A model generated the notes under the pieces. That model was not told where the DNA came from. It made no database searches and saw nothing but the letters and a program-made list of their open reading frames with translations. A stretch of DNA of 64,000 nt from positions 744,001 through 808,000 of the forward strand of contig WAID01000013.1 in assembly GCA_016584495.1 (NCBI GenBank), written 5' to 3'. Shown piece after piece: positions 46,545-58,592 of this stretch (positions are counted from its first letter, which is position 1; the number at the start of each line of letters is the position of its first letter). A program made the position numbers and the translations under genes. Source of the DNA: Celoporthe dispersa. Its lineage: Eukaryota; Ascomycota; Sordariomycetes; Diaporthales; Cryphonectriaceae.

Positions 46545-49500
46545 ATGAGTTTGAACCCCGGAGATGAGCAGTCATCCGAATGCGTGATAATGGAACGAGA
46601 CCCCAGCGCACCACCACAGTCCAGTGCCGCGCCTGGAGACGGGATGGATCCGCTTGATGATGCCAACAAACTTGCGCATGTGCTTGATGACGGTCTGGAG
46701 CGGCCTCGGTCTGAGCCTGTCCCGTCTGTGTCTCCGCCCGACGAGAGGCCCGGATCTGTTGCCGGCATGATCGAAGCCAAGGATCACCAGCTGTCTGCGG
46801 CGACAGGTGTCACAGACAGCAACGATGGCGCGTCGAACAGAACAAGCATATCTCACTGGGCTGCAGAGCCAGGTTTTGCTCATGTCGACGGGGACATAGG
46901 GGGCTCGGGCTACAATGAGACGAGAGTCGACATCATTACCGTCCCCTGTCCAGGAGCCGATCCCGTCAAGACGTGGACACGAGACCCTCTTCCGGACGGA
47001 TACTTTGGGTCCCATCTCGACGATGAGGAGCTCCTGTCGCATCCCACCCTCAAGGAGTTCGCCGGTGATGCCGTCTTGAACCCTGGCATTGGAGGCAACT
47101 TTTCCAAGGCGGCTCATCTTTGGGTCAGGCAGGGTATCCGTCGGTTTTCCGACACAGCGAGGGTCTTGCTGTACAGACACCGAGAGCTTTCGGAAGGTGT
47201 CAGCATCGACGGCCTCGCACAGGACCTGCTAGAGCATGTGCTCTTGACGCGAGACAGCGAGCAGACGTCACGTCCAATATTCTTCATCGCACACAGTGTC
47301 GGCGGTCTGGTCGTGAAGAGGGCTCTCCTCATGGCCAGCTCGGGCCACAAGTTCCGTACTATTCTGTACAACTGCCACGGTGTATCGTTCTTTGGTGTGT
47401 TGTCCAACTTCTTTGCTATGTTTCTTCTGAGCGGCCAGAGCTGACCAGAGCAGCGACTCCGCACCGGGGTTCAAGCTACATGTCGATGCCCCATCTGTCC
47501 GAGAGTATCCAGCGCCTCCTCGACCTGCACAGACCGCTCCCCAGATCCATTGCCTGCGATCTCCGTGTCAACAACAAGGAGCTGCTGAGGATGCACGAGG
47601 ACTTCGCCGACATTGCAAGTGAGATGCGGATCTGGACATTCTACGAGACTATCGACTCTCAGCTCAGCGGTTCCGGCATGGGCACTGCAAATGAGGTTTC
47701 CTTCACGGCACCTCTGGTATCCATCAAGTCTGCCCTGGTCGGCGCGAGGCAGGAGATCATCTACTCTTCACTCGAGAGCGACCACGCCCACTGCGCTTCC
47801 TTCGGCATCTCGAACCCTCGGACGCTGAGGAATTACCTGCTCAATCTGGCAGAAGCAATCACCAAGGCTGAAACACTATGCCGCACGACGCACACACCGC
47901 TTAAGCTTAAGGACGTGGTCAAGATAGAGGTCATCGGTTTTTACGAGGATCCTGACGCCGATACCGAGTCAGATGTCCGACTTTACAACACCAAACACCA
48001 CCTCTCTGAGTTCCTCTCCAAGGGCCCAGAAAGCTGTCTTGAGGAGCGTCTACAAAGAGTCCGGCATCCCAACGCAGGGAACCATCATCAAGTGCCACCA
48101 CACCATGCTGGTCCGAATCGATTGGGCCGAGCCGCTGTAAAACATGCTCAAGAGAAGCGAAGCACGGCCTCTTGGTCTTCAGAACATGAACGGCCTGCGT
48201 CTCCTGGCATAGTTGTCACTCCAGCATCAGCCAAGCCAGCCGCGGGCGGCGAAGGACCATACACCTCACCTGAGAGACAGCCGCACAGCCACATTTCGCC
48301 AGCCTTTTCCCCGCCCGTCTACCCGCGTCCCTCAAGCAGTAGAACAGACGGGTCAGCAAGTACAAAGTCGGAGCCGACTGGCCAGCAGCACTCGCCCAAA
48401 CAGGCCCCTTCCGCTGCGCATCATATCGTAAATCAGGGGCAAACACCTGATACGGACAGATTGGGGCTGGGGAGCGCACCCAGAAGTCGATCTGACAGGT
48501 TCAGCAGGTCATCGATGCTACAAGAGCTGACCGCAGGGTTCTCAAGACCGGATCCAAACCGGAGAAAGTTTATGTGGATCCATCTGCCATTTACGAACCC
48601 GCTCTGGGTCAAGGCAAGTAGAATGACCCTCCTGGGCAGTAGAAAAGAGGCATGGCGCTAATTAGCATGTAGGACATCTTCGACAAGCTATCGGACACAC
48701 ATAAACAGGATTTCAGCAGGCTCTTCAGCAATGAACACTGGGTATCAAGGCATGTCCAGGGGCGGCACTCGCAATCGCAGCCCTGCTTCATCAAGCCCGC
48801 TGTCAACTTCATCTCCGACGACCCAGCGACCTCACCCCGACCATCCCATTCAAGCGGTACAGCGCCCAGCACCGGCCCGTCGCCTAAATATCTCTATGTG
48901 TATCTGCCGTACCTCCACTTCGACACCTATAGGCATATGATCCGACGCAGGAGACTGATAGAGAAGAGGCTAGCTCATGGCCGTACCAGGCCAGTTCCTG
49001 AAGAGATTGCTAACCTCGGCTCACTGGAACTTCGTGTGATATGGGAATTCCTAGGGCACGATCCGCCTCTGAACGGCCGCCGGACCCTTGACCAGTTCGG
49101 CTATCCTTCACTCAAGGATACACACGCCCGAGATGACGACCAGATGTTGTACAAGCTCACCAAAAGGAAAAGACTCGTCCCCCGCCTCCGTCTCTGGCCG
49201 ATGATGCTCAATCAATAGGTTCCCTGGCGGACAGATACTCAATCCGCACGAAGCAGCTACACGAGGTCATCGAGCGGGATAAGGGACATGCAATGGACTC
49301 AGACTCGGAGAGTGAGATGTTGCTTGGTCTTCGGGACGGGAACCTGCTGATGGTGGATCAGCTCTGGCTCTGGGCGATCGATACCAGTGAGTCCGAACGA
49401 GCAGGCGTTTTTCCCTTTTTCATCCGTCTGACGGTGAACAGCCACCCTTACAACATTTTTCCCGAAGAGAGAGTCTCGCCCATCAGAGGGTGCCCTGTTC

Positions 49501-50874
49501 CAACAAGCAGACCTGAGGAACAGTATCTACCACGAACTCAACGGTGACCTTACGGGCCGTTGCGAGAACGCCATGGACCTCGCCGCCTTTGTTGTCCTTC
49601 ATGCGGTGACGGTGCTGCTTGATCGGTCGTCCCACCCAGATCTCGAGGTTTTTCGTATCTTTGAAGAAGCCATAGGCATGCTGGTGAGTCACCCACTCTC
49701 TCCGACGTGGCCAGGAGCCACCGCCATCTTGCCCTTGAGACGCCATTGACATGAGGGATCTAGACCGAGCGCATGACTTCCAACCTCAAGAAGTTCCGCA
49801 TGCAGAGTTCCAGGGAAGCCGATATCGACTCAGATGAGGAGCCCGAAGACAACACCGCAGCGTCCATCAAGAAGCGGCACAAGCGTGAGATCGAGAGGGC
49901 TGAGCGGGAAAACCGAGAGAATACGTCGGCCCTATTGGAGCTGCGCGACATGGAGGACGAGCTCAAGACGTTTCACCGGCTGTTCGACACGCAGGCGATC
50001 ATGATCGAGAGGATGCTTGGCGTGTACACCGGCGACAGCCTCAAGGATCTGACACATTACGGCCAAGGGTATCTGAAGGAGGCACTGACCAGGCTCGCCG
50101 AGTACAAGGTCCAGACGACCGAAATGCTAGAGCGGGTCACCGCCACAAGAGGCGATGTAAGTGACATGTAATTCCGCGTATTGATCAGGCCGTGTTCGAG
50201 ACACCCGCGGGCTGCTGACACCCCCAATCCTTTAGTACGAGAAACTCCTGGAGATGGCCCAGCGCCAGGCGCAGGTCGACGACGTCCGCTGGTCCCGCCT
50301 GCAGACCGAGCTCGCCAGCTCGCAGAACCTCTCCGTCATGATCTTCACCATCTTCACCGTCATCTTCCTGCCCCTGTCCTTCTTCACCAGCCTCTTCGGC
50401 ATGAACACCCTCGAGTGGGGCGGCCCCGGCTCCCAGTACCCGAGCCTGGGCTACATCGGCGAGATCAGCCTTCCCGTGTCGGTGTTCATGATCCTCGCGA
50501 CGCTGGTCGCGGCCTTCAGCTCACACGTGCAGGTGGCCTTCAAGTCCCTGTTCCGCCGGCTGTACAAGGCCTGGGTCTTTGCCGTCTACATGCTGAAGGC
50601 TCTAGAGCCGGAGGCGAGCCGCAGGGCTCAGGAGATCAGGCGGGCGGACAGGCAGCGCGAGGAGGAGGAGGAGAAGGCGCGGAGGCGGAAGGAGAAGAGT
50701 TATGACTTTTGGGCGACGGTGCGGGCGCAGCGCAGCCTTGGCTCGTACGAGATACCGGATTTGAACCGGAACCTTGTCAGGTCGGGGACGGGGTTCAGCA
50801 GCTCTGTGAGCGGGGCCGGACGGGGGCTGAAGAAGCTGACCTGGTGGGCGAGGAGCACGACGGGGAGAGCATGA
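46545..50874 (+). CDS. Alpha/beta-hydrolase (SesB-like) fused to CorA-like transmembrane domain
   Basis: Inferred exons: 46545-47394, 47454-48613, 48673-49386, 49442-49683, 49764-50156, 50236-50874. Intron 3 (48614-48672) is a GC-AG intron; the others are GT-AG. Domain order: disordered N-terminus; alpha/beta-hydrolase core FFIAHSVGGLVVKRALLMAS with FFATPHRGSSYMS (nucleophile Ser in AHSVG); SDHAHCASFG region; Ser/Pro linker; KFMWIHLPFTNPLWVK; YLPYLHFDTYRHMIRRRRLI; RRTLDQFGYPSLKDTHARDD; coiled coil; and a CorA-like two-helix end with FTSLFGMNTLEWGG (GMN motif), then a basic tail. Frame problems: a segment near 48022-48137 codes in another frame (AQKAVLRSVYKESGIPTQGT), and C5 49179-49183 lacks a base. 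The architecture is shared by many fungal proteins of unknown role; membrane location is likely. Confidence 0.78.
48614..48672 (+). other. GC-AG intron
   Basis: The donor reads AAG|GCAAGT and the acceptor TGTAG. Removal joins NPLWVK to DIFDKLSDT in frame, matching the family's continuous sequence. Confidence 0.75.
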
Positions 50875-52964
50875 AGGTGTCCAGGCACATGAGCACCAGA
50901 CAGATCATGAACCGCCCTAGCTCATACGTTGCTCTCTTGTCCTGTCTTTCCCCAACCCGCCCCTTTTCCCTGCGTCCTACGAGGGCGGCATCATAACATT
51001 CATGCACCTCTGCCATGGCACGGATTCGGAATAATTCAGAACGTCATGCAGCTTCTACAACCCCGGACAACATACACAAATTTTTCCATTTCGACTGTCC
51101 AGTGATTTACCGCCCGCCACTGCGGGCCGCCGGTGTGGCCATGTAGATAGAGAGACTCTTTCTGCTGGGTGCTTACCGAGGACCGACCCAAAGTCGATGA
51201 TTCATCTATTATCCTTTTCGTCCTTCAGGGGGATTGCACGCTCTGTCGTTTAGTTTCGGGGGTGGAGCGCATCGTGTGAGACGGAAGACACGGCCCCTGA
51301 AATCACAATTAAGGAATAAGGTTCAGATCTTGGCGTGTGACGAAGGAGAGAAAGAGGCGCGTAGAAAAGCAGCTAAGGATTGGTTCTTTTATATTGCTTA
51401 TGCGCATCTTGCCTGGCTTGGGTGCATCTAGTCCCGCGCTGGCACTCTTTCTGAGACCTCACCACACCACCGCCACCTGCCTGGGTGGGTAGGAGCGCAT
51501 AAAAGTAACATCGGAAGAGGCCGAACCTTGTTGGCACCTGCAGTGGATACTGGATACCTGGTTCGGCACGTCTGGCCTGTGAATCCCTTGGCCCCCCCCT
51601 CCCTCCCCCACGGGGTGGAGCTCGAAGCGTTTCGAAGGGTGGGTATGACATGTCTTGGGATGAACAGAGGTTCATCCCATGGGCGGCAATGAGCAATGTG
51701 GGATTCATGTGTGAAACGCGCTTCTAGAAACATATTGGTTATGTAGGTCAAGTGAGGCGTAATACTTTTGGCATGTAAAGAATCCAGGGGCACCACGACT
51801 GCTCCCTCCGTGTAAATGATTCGAAGGCCGTCTCTCAAGAAGATCGTGGTACCATGACATATGATGACGGAGTAATTAATATTAATCCATACTAACTCAA
51901 GTAGACAAGCCCCAAGAAACTATCAAGGCTGCTGCATGGGCATACGCTTATATTGTCGATCAGATCAGGATCTGAGTAGCCGCATCACGCATCTTGCCAA
52001 AACAAAACAAAACGAAGATCAGTATCTTAACCAAACTTGTGCCACTCAGGGGGGGAGGGGGTTTGTTTAGCCGACCCGTCGATCGTCTGTCTGTCAGCCC
52101 CATAGAAACGAAACCACGGACGTTCCGAACAGATAGACCGCAGAACAATCCCACCAATTGCCATCGACAAACTTGTTTGCCAGGAACAGGGTTATATGTC
52201 AGCATGGATGCGTGCGGCTCAAGAGGGACGCCAACAACTATGCATATTCTTTTTCCTCCTCCTCCTCCGCCTCCTGCTCCCTCTCCCTTTAGCGGCTTGT
52301 GGCTGGGGAGATGGTCAAGCCATTCTTCCGGGGGTAGAAACATTGGACAAGGGCTATATTTATTATACCCATGCCAGGGGTAAAACATCGACCTAGGCGA
52401 GAGAGAGCCTCAAAGTACTATGCCCTCGTGTGCCTAAGCGAGCTGGATCTCCCGGCAGTCCTTTGAATAAACCTGGGACGACACAGGCACATGGCGGCCA
52501 GAAACATGTTCCCCCCGCTGGGTTCGACACCCTGGCCATGACCTGGAAGGACCGGGCTGGAGCAACGAACCTAGCGATGCGCCCCATATTAGAAGATTGC
52601 AGTGGGAGTGCAGTCGACGAGGGGAGAAAAAATCAACAGCCGCCCGCGAGAGGGGGAGGGGGTGGAAAGGTGTCCCTCGACCCCTGAGAGGGCCAAGGCT
52701 GGAGACGGAGAGGATCACACCTGATGGGGAACAGCCATGGAGGGGTCCTTCGGAGTGAAGGGCCGTGAAGGCCGTGTAGGTGGACAGGAGGAGAGACGAT
52801 GTTGTGATATAAAAGTATGGTCCTCATCCCGCCTCTCGAGCAGGTGTTGTGAGGCTCACCACCATCATCACCATCATCAGCAACCAGCAAGCCTGTGTTC
52901 ACCTTCCTTCACCTTCCCTTCTTTTCTTTTCCAACTACTTACTTTCACTTCCCCCAAAACAACA
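50875..52964. other. 2.1 kb intergenic region and cellobiohydrolase promoter
   Basis: Left part is the 3' flank of the hydrolase::CorA gene. AT-rich block near 51870-51900. The right part holds a TATA box and a CT-rich leader for the cellobiohydrolase. No gene in between. Confidence 0.6.
52807..52812 (+). promoter_or_regulatory. TATA box of cellobiohydrolase gene
   Basis: TATAAA in GTGATATAAAAG, about 155 bases upstream of the ATG at 52965, with CAT-rich and CT-rich leader sequence between; typical for strongly expressed fungal cellulase genes. Confidence 0.6.
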
Positions 52965-54404
52965 ATGGCTCAGCGAGCTGCCCTTCTTTCTGCCCTCTTG
53001 GCCGCCTCCGCGCGTGCGCAGCAGGCCTGCACTTCCACCACCGAGACCAAGCCCTCCCTCTCCTGGTCCCAGTGCACCTCCTCGGGCTGCACCAACACCA
53101 GCGGTTCCGTCGTCATCGACGCCAACTGGCGGTGGACGCATGATGTCTCGGGCTACACCAACTGCTACACCGGTAACACCTGGGATGCCGACCTCTGCCC
53201 GGACGACGTGACCTGCGCCACCAACTGCTGCGTCGACGGCGCCGACTACGAGTCCACCTACGGCGTCACGTCGTCGGATGACGCCCTGACCCTCAACTTT
53301 GTCACCCAGAGCACCGACACCAACGTCGGCAGCCGCCTCTTCCTGATGGCGTCGGACACCGAGTACCAGATGTTCGACCTGCTGGGCAAGGAGTTCACCT
53401 TTGACGTGGACGTGTCCAACCTGCCCTGCGGCCTCAACGGCGCCCTGTACTTTGTCTCCATGGACGCCGACGGCGGCATGGCGCGCTACTCGGGCAACCA
53501 GGCCGGTGCTGCGTACGGCACGGGCTACTGCGACAGCCAGTGCCCGCGCGACCTCAAGTTCATCGGCGGCGAGGGCAACGTCGAGGGCTGGACCCCGTCC
53601 ACCAACGACGCCAACTCGGGCGTGGGCGGCCACGGCTCGTGCTGTGCCGAGATGGACATCTGGGAGGCCAACCTGATCTCCACGGCGCTGACCCCCCACC
53701 CCTGCGAGAACAGCACCCAGACCATGTGCGACGGCGACGACTGCGGAGGCACCTACTCCACGGACCGCTATGCCGGCACCTGTGACCCCGACGGCTGTGA
53801 CTTCAACCCGTACCGCCAGGGCGTGACCGACTTCTACGGCGCCGGGGCCGCAGGCGTCGACACCTCCAAGGTCTTCACCGTCGTCACCCAGTTCGTCGAG
53901 GAGAGCGGCACCCTGTCCGAGATCAAGCGCTTCTACGTCCAGGACGGCGTCACCATCGCCAACCCGGACTCCACCATGACCGGCACCTCGGGCAACTCCA
54001 TCACTGCCGACTACTGCACCGCCCAGAAGGAGGCCACCAACACCACCGACTACTTCACCCAGCGCGGAGGTCTCGACGGCATGGCCACTGCCCTGTCCAA
54101 CGGCATGGTCCTCGTCATGAGCCTGTGGGATGACGTACGTATAAACAAACCTGTCTCCTGGGAACCGCTGACCCCTCACTCGTCATCATCATACTGACTG
54201 GAATGTTTCTCTGATTAGCACTACGCCAACATGCTCTGGCTCGACTCGACCTACCCCGCCGACTCTACCGAGACTGGCGCCAAGCGTGGAACCTGCGCCA
54301 CCAGCAGCGGTGTCCCCTCCGACATCGAGTCCAACAACGCCACCGCCAGCGTCATCTACAGCAACATCAAGTTTGGCGACATCAACTCTACCTTCACTGC
54401 CTAG
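52965..54404 (+). CDS. cbh1: GH7 cellobiohydrolase I (no CBM)
   Basis: Secreted reducing-end cellobiohydrolase cleaving cellulose with retention. Exons 52965-54134 and 54219-54404 (intron 84 nt, GTACGT...TTAG); 451 residues. Signal peptide [18 protein letters not shown], mature Gln start. The catalytic signature [16 protein letters not shown] carries the nucleophile and acid/base glutamates in ExDxxE. Loop sequences of processive Cel7A enzymes are present: [41 protein letters not shown] and [22 protein letters not shown]. There are many paired cysteines. It stops shortly after the catalytic domain (INSTFTA), so there is no linker or CBM1. The frame is intact. The longer open frame starting at 52737 is 5' leader. 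Expression under cellulose induction and CreA repression is expected from the family, not seen here. Confidence 0.95.
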
Positions 54405-55185
54405 ATCTGACTGCTGGTGTGAGAGACGAGACCTGGGTGGGTGAGCAAGGGGGAGAGAGAGAGAGCAGACGGCTAACAAAAGTCCTTCTCCTTCTTTCTC
54501 TTTTCGCGGCGGGCATTCCAATCGGCGTACGGCGGTTCAAGGGGGGAGGGGAGAACAACAAGACGCCCAGGAAGACGGGCATTCATTACCTTTTCTGCAC
54601 ATTCTTGCTTTTGGCAAATTCTTTTTTGCTCTGGACATATATCATATATCCTTCTCGTGTATATAGATGAGAGAACGGCTTGCTTGAGCTGTGATTGATG
54701 CTTGTAAATGGGAATCAACTTTTCGATGGACCAAAATCTTGGTGGCCAGTCTTGATCGTGAGGAAACCAGAAGGCGGTCATCTACACCGGGGCAGCCTTT
54801 TTTTCTCTGTTTCTTATACGCGCCGTCTACAGGGTGAAGAAGTCACAACGACAAGTGGTCAGACGTCGAGGACAATCATTAACATTGAGTATTAAATGTG
54901 AGCTGTAAATGCCCAGATAAAAGAGACAGAGCCCAGAACCAACGCCGTATGCAGCAGAAGGTGGCCCCGCGTCCAATTAATCGGTGCTTCCATGCTTGGC
55001 GCCTCGACATCGAACAAAGAAAAGAAGAAGAAGAAAAAGATGCAACCCCATCCCAAACCGAAAAGCCTTTGGAGTTACAAGAAATGAAGCTACCTGTGGC
55101 TGGGTATCCTTCCTGCAGCACGACACATCATGGCTGCCTCTCCCCTGGTCCCACTCAGCTGGTGGTCGATTACCTCCTCATTAAA
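54405..55185. other. Intergenic between convergent genes
   Basis: About 780 bases; A/G-rich stretch near 55015-55045. Probably two 3' UTRs. Confidence 0.55.
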
Positions 55186-56355
55186 CTAGACCAAGAAGAA
55201 GGCAAAGACGGCCAGGACAACCGCAGAGACCGAGGCGAAGGTCTGGCCAGCACCGGCCGTGACATAGGTCTCGGCCGCAGGGGAGCTTCCTGCCGTAGTG
55301 GCCGCGCCAGCCGCAGACACAGCCTCCGCTGAGGACACCGCGACGGCCGAGGTCGCGACAGCCGTGTAACCCGCGGGGGCGACGGTCTCGACGGGGGTCG
55401 GGCTGGTGACGGTGATGGTGGACACGGTGGAGGTGACGGCGGTGGTGAGCATCTCGGTCCAGGTCTCGACGGGCTGCGTGTAGGTGACGACGGCGCCGTG
55501 CTTGGTGCTGACGGTGGTGGTGCACAGCTCAGGCGGGATGGTGACGCAGGTGCTGTAGGTCGAGCACGAGGTCGACTGCTCGAGGATCGTCTTCCGCGCG
55601 CCGTTGGTCGGGCAGTACGAGACGATCTCGATCAGGTTGTAGATGGTTGCCGTCACATAGATGTTGGTGGTGATACCTGGCGGGCCGACCATGGACGTCG
55701 GGGTTGGAGGGTGAGACGTGATGGAAGAGGGCGTGGGTGTAGATGTCGAAATGCTGCTGGGGGGCACGACCGGCAGACAGGTGGCGAAGTCACGGTAGCC
55801 CGGCGTATAGCCAGGCACAGAGGTGGTGACCTCGGTGCCCTCGCAGCCTATGCAGAAGCTGTAGAAGAAGATGGGGGTTGGGTCCGGGACGGCACCCAGG
55901 GTGGAGGTCTATTTGGCCAGGTCAGCCCAGGCTGGTCTCATGAAGGAGGACGAGGAAGAATACAAAAGAGACCAAGACGAGGGAGGGTCTCCACTTACGG
56001 TCTGCACGAAGAGCGTCTGCTGGCCCGTCGGCTCACCCACAGCACAAGGGTAGCAAGGCGCATCGGGAACCTCCTCGGCGAAGATGGGACAGACGTAGAC
56101 GGCCTCCACCGCCTGCCTCGCAGCGACGCCAGCACGCCTCTGTCGTGCCAGAAGGGTGGTGCTGTCCACGAGGGAGACAGTCTCGGCGCCGACGGTGGAC
56201 TGGGAAACAGAGCTAGACATCGACATGGAGCTGCTGGACGAGGTCATCATGGGGGTGGTAGTCGACCCTGAGATTGAGGGCATAGAATATGTGCTATTCT
56301 GGGCAGCCACTGCATGGCCCAGGGCCAGGAGGGCGTAGACGTGCTCGAAGTGCAT
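55186..56355 (-). CDS. GPI-anchored Ser/Thr-rich cell-wall protein
   Basis: Exons (minus): 55999-56355 and 55186-55908 (intron 90 nt, GTAAGT...AATAG); 359 residues. Signal peptide MHFEHVYALLALGHAVAAQ. Ser/Met-rich segment (TPMMTSSSSSMSMSSSVSQS), a Cys-containing region with VYVCPIFAEEVPDAPCYPC and FYSFCIGCEG, then Thr/Ser/Pro-rich sequence with CSTYSTCVTIPPELCTTT, and finally an Ala/Ser-rich stretch ending in a hydrophobic tail QTFASVSAVVLAVFAFFLV that fits GPI attachment. No catalytic domain. Likely a structural or adhesive wall protein. The frame is intact. Confidence 0.75.
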
Positions 56356-57638
56356 CTCGCTGGAGAAGGTGTAGATAGCCTTGCGCAGAGGAACGAGTGT
56401 GTGGTGCGAGGAGTATCAGCCGCACTGGTAATAGTCAGAGGAGAGAGATGGTGGTCTTGCCTGGTGGCTCCCGATCCTCCCAACGGCGAAAGCCAAGTCG
56501 TCTCTTTATAGACAGAGACTGGACAGTGTACTTTGCGCAACCAGCCATAAACAACTTCTGGGTGCAGAACCGCAACCGTTGCCATCTTGTTGCCAAGGCC
56601 GGGACCAGCACTCGAAAAAACAAAAGGCCGTCACCGGTATGTAGTGGGTTAATGTGATTACCGGATGCAAGTCTCTCATTGGTCGGCCTGCATTGTTTTC
56701 GTTGTATGTCTCACCACAAGGAATGTAAAAACCCTCGGAAATCGAGATGATCTGCGCCCATCGCCGCTCGCATTCTGCTTTCGGACAGAGAAATGGCCAG
56801 ACGTCACCATACTTGTTTCCGTTGTTGCTCTGGCGACTCCATCTTCTACCCTTGTCGAAACGTTCTAGGTCGAAACTAGGCATCTGAGCCTCATCTTCAA
56901 CATTCCCATCGCTTCCGGTGCTGCTAAATTTAACATTCCCCGGCCACGCCGGTGGTTGTCTCATCTGCGTCTGCCCTGTAGCATTGTTTGCATATGTGTG
57001 GGCCCCTTTAGAGCCTAACTCATAGCAACGTTTTCATGAATCGCATGGAAATGCTCGCAGCGTTATTTAAGAAAATAATTTAAAAAATCGAACTAGACGC
57101 CGTCACCAGAGCAATCCTGCGCAGACATGCGTTCATCACCCGAGTGACATCCGTCAAGACTGGAGCCTGAGGGCATGTCTAGGCCAATTCGAGTGGGAAT
57201 TGTCTACATTGTATGTACCTACTTTGTTTGCTTCGCCACCTTGTTTGTGTCTTTTTGTTGTTTAGCCAATCATTCAACTCGGGCGATCAACATATGCCGC
57301 CTCATAAGATAACAAAGAGAAGGAAATAGAAAGAAGAGGAGAGAAAAAAGAGAGAGACGCTGGCTAGTTCTGAATGTCAGGCATGACACAACAACATGTA
57401 TGTACATTATGTAACTAATTCTGCTTGATCTCCACCGTGAAAGTGACAACAGAGTCTGTTTTCGTCCTGGCTTCTATCCTCTGGCCCGCCTCCTGCAACC
57501 TACGAGTCGCTCCGCATGCCCGCCTAATCGTGCGATTCATCGACATGTAATTAGAGTGAGAAAAATTTTACTTGATGCCTTCCCAGTGACCACTAGTCCC
57601 GTTCCCTACCATCATCGAGAGCAGAGTCTTGGATATTC
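56356..57638. other. Intergenic
   Basis: About 1.3 kb. Holds the GPI-protein promoter and an AT-rich patch near 57060-57095. An open frame at 56506-56964 (minus) has no recognisable domain. Confidence 0.5.
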
Positions 57639-58592
57639 TTAGAACACGTCTGCATTCATCATGTCAACCAAACTCTGCGCGCCGTGGACGAGGAGGGATG
57701 TACCACTGACATAGCTCTTCCCAAGCCCTGTCTGACGCCATGAACAGCACCCCCCTTGGCTAGATCATCAGGATATCCTACTCTCCCCACCGGCGTCTGG
57801 GTCCTGAGGCGGTCGACCAGGCCACCTCCCGCCAGCACCCGCTTCTGCTTCTCCGCGGTGAGAGGTGTCTCGTCCGCCGACACGCCCACAAAGGCCCCCG
57901 CTTCTTTCCTTCTCCCGCTCATCAGCTCGATCCGATTCGTCGTCATCGTGGACCCAGGAATCACAGCATTGACCTGAATGCCGTGCGCGCCCAGTTCCCT
58001 GGCCATGGACTGCGTGATAGCCAACAGGCTAGCCTGAGCAGCTCCGTACGCCGCGAGAAACCCCGTCGGGCGGATCATCTCGGTGGACAGGACATTAATG
58101 ATGCGACCTCCTCCCCTGATGTTGCCCCTCCCGTTCAGATTTATCATCTGCAGGGCGACGAGCTTGGCCAGGAAGAAGGCACCCTTGAGGTCGGTGTAGA
58201 TAGACAGTCTCGTCCCAGATCTTCTAGTCGATCTCGACGGACAGCCGGCACGGGAAGATGGCAGCGTTGCTGACCAGGATGTTAATGCGCCCGAAGCGGC
58301 TCATAGTCTCGTCGACCACGCACTGGATGTCCTGCATGCGGCCAGCATCTGCCTGTAGGCCGACTGCCGTGCCACCGAGGGACCGTACCTTGGCCTCGAT
58401 CGCATCCAGGCCATCCCGGCTGCGGCCTGTGACGACGGTGGTGGCCCCGGCCTGGGCGGATCGCAGCACAGTGACCTCTCAGATACCGTTCGAGTTGCCA
58501 CCGGTCATGATGGCTACGCGGTCTTTGGGTGAGAGCAGCTGGTTGAACATGTGAGGCTCAGGGACGGAAAGCGAGGCAAGACAAGAAGACAT
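57639..58592 (-). pseudogene. Short-chain dehydrogenase/reductase pseudogene
   Basis: Classical SDR remnant, about 300 residues if intact. Reading from 58592: MFNQLLSPKDRVAIMTGGNSNGI, then an in-frame TGA (58479-58481) exactly where the last Gly of TGxxxGIG belongs; VVTGRSRDGLDAIEAKV; INILVSNAAIF; an in-frame TAG (58224-58226) after VEID; a 4-bp tandem duplication TAGATAGA (58197-58204) that shifts frame; RIINVLSTEM; YGAAQASLLA, where the catalytic YxxxK Lys is Gln; VNAVIPGS; then extra bases at C6 57750-57755 and near 57718, after which SYVSGTSLLVHGAQSL reads to TAA at 57639. Substitutions creating stops and a lost catalytic residue mean real decay rather than sequencing error alone. Confidence 0.82.

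Noticed and set aside
52935..54179. 414-codon minus-strand open frame
   Set aside because: Antisense of the GH7 gene, rich in Val/Gly/Asp/Ala as expected for a shadow frame.
57639..58592. RIP as the cause of the SDR decay
   Set aside because: Stops arise from G-to-T type changes and indels, not C-to-T/G-to-A, and GC content is not lowered.
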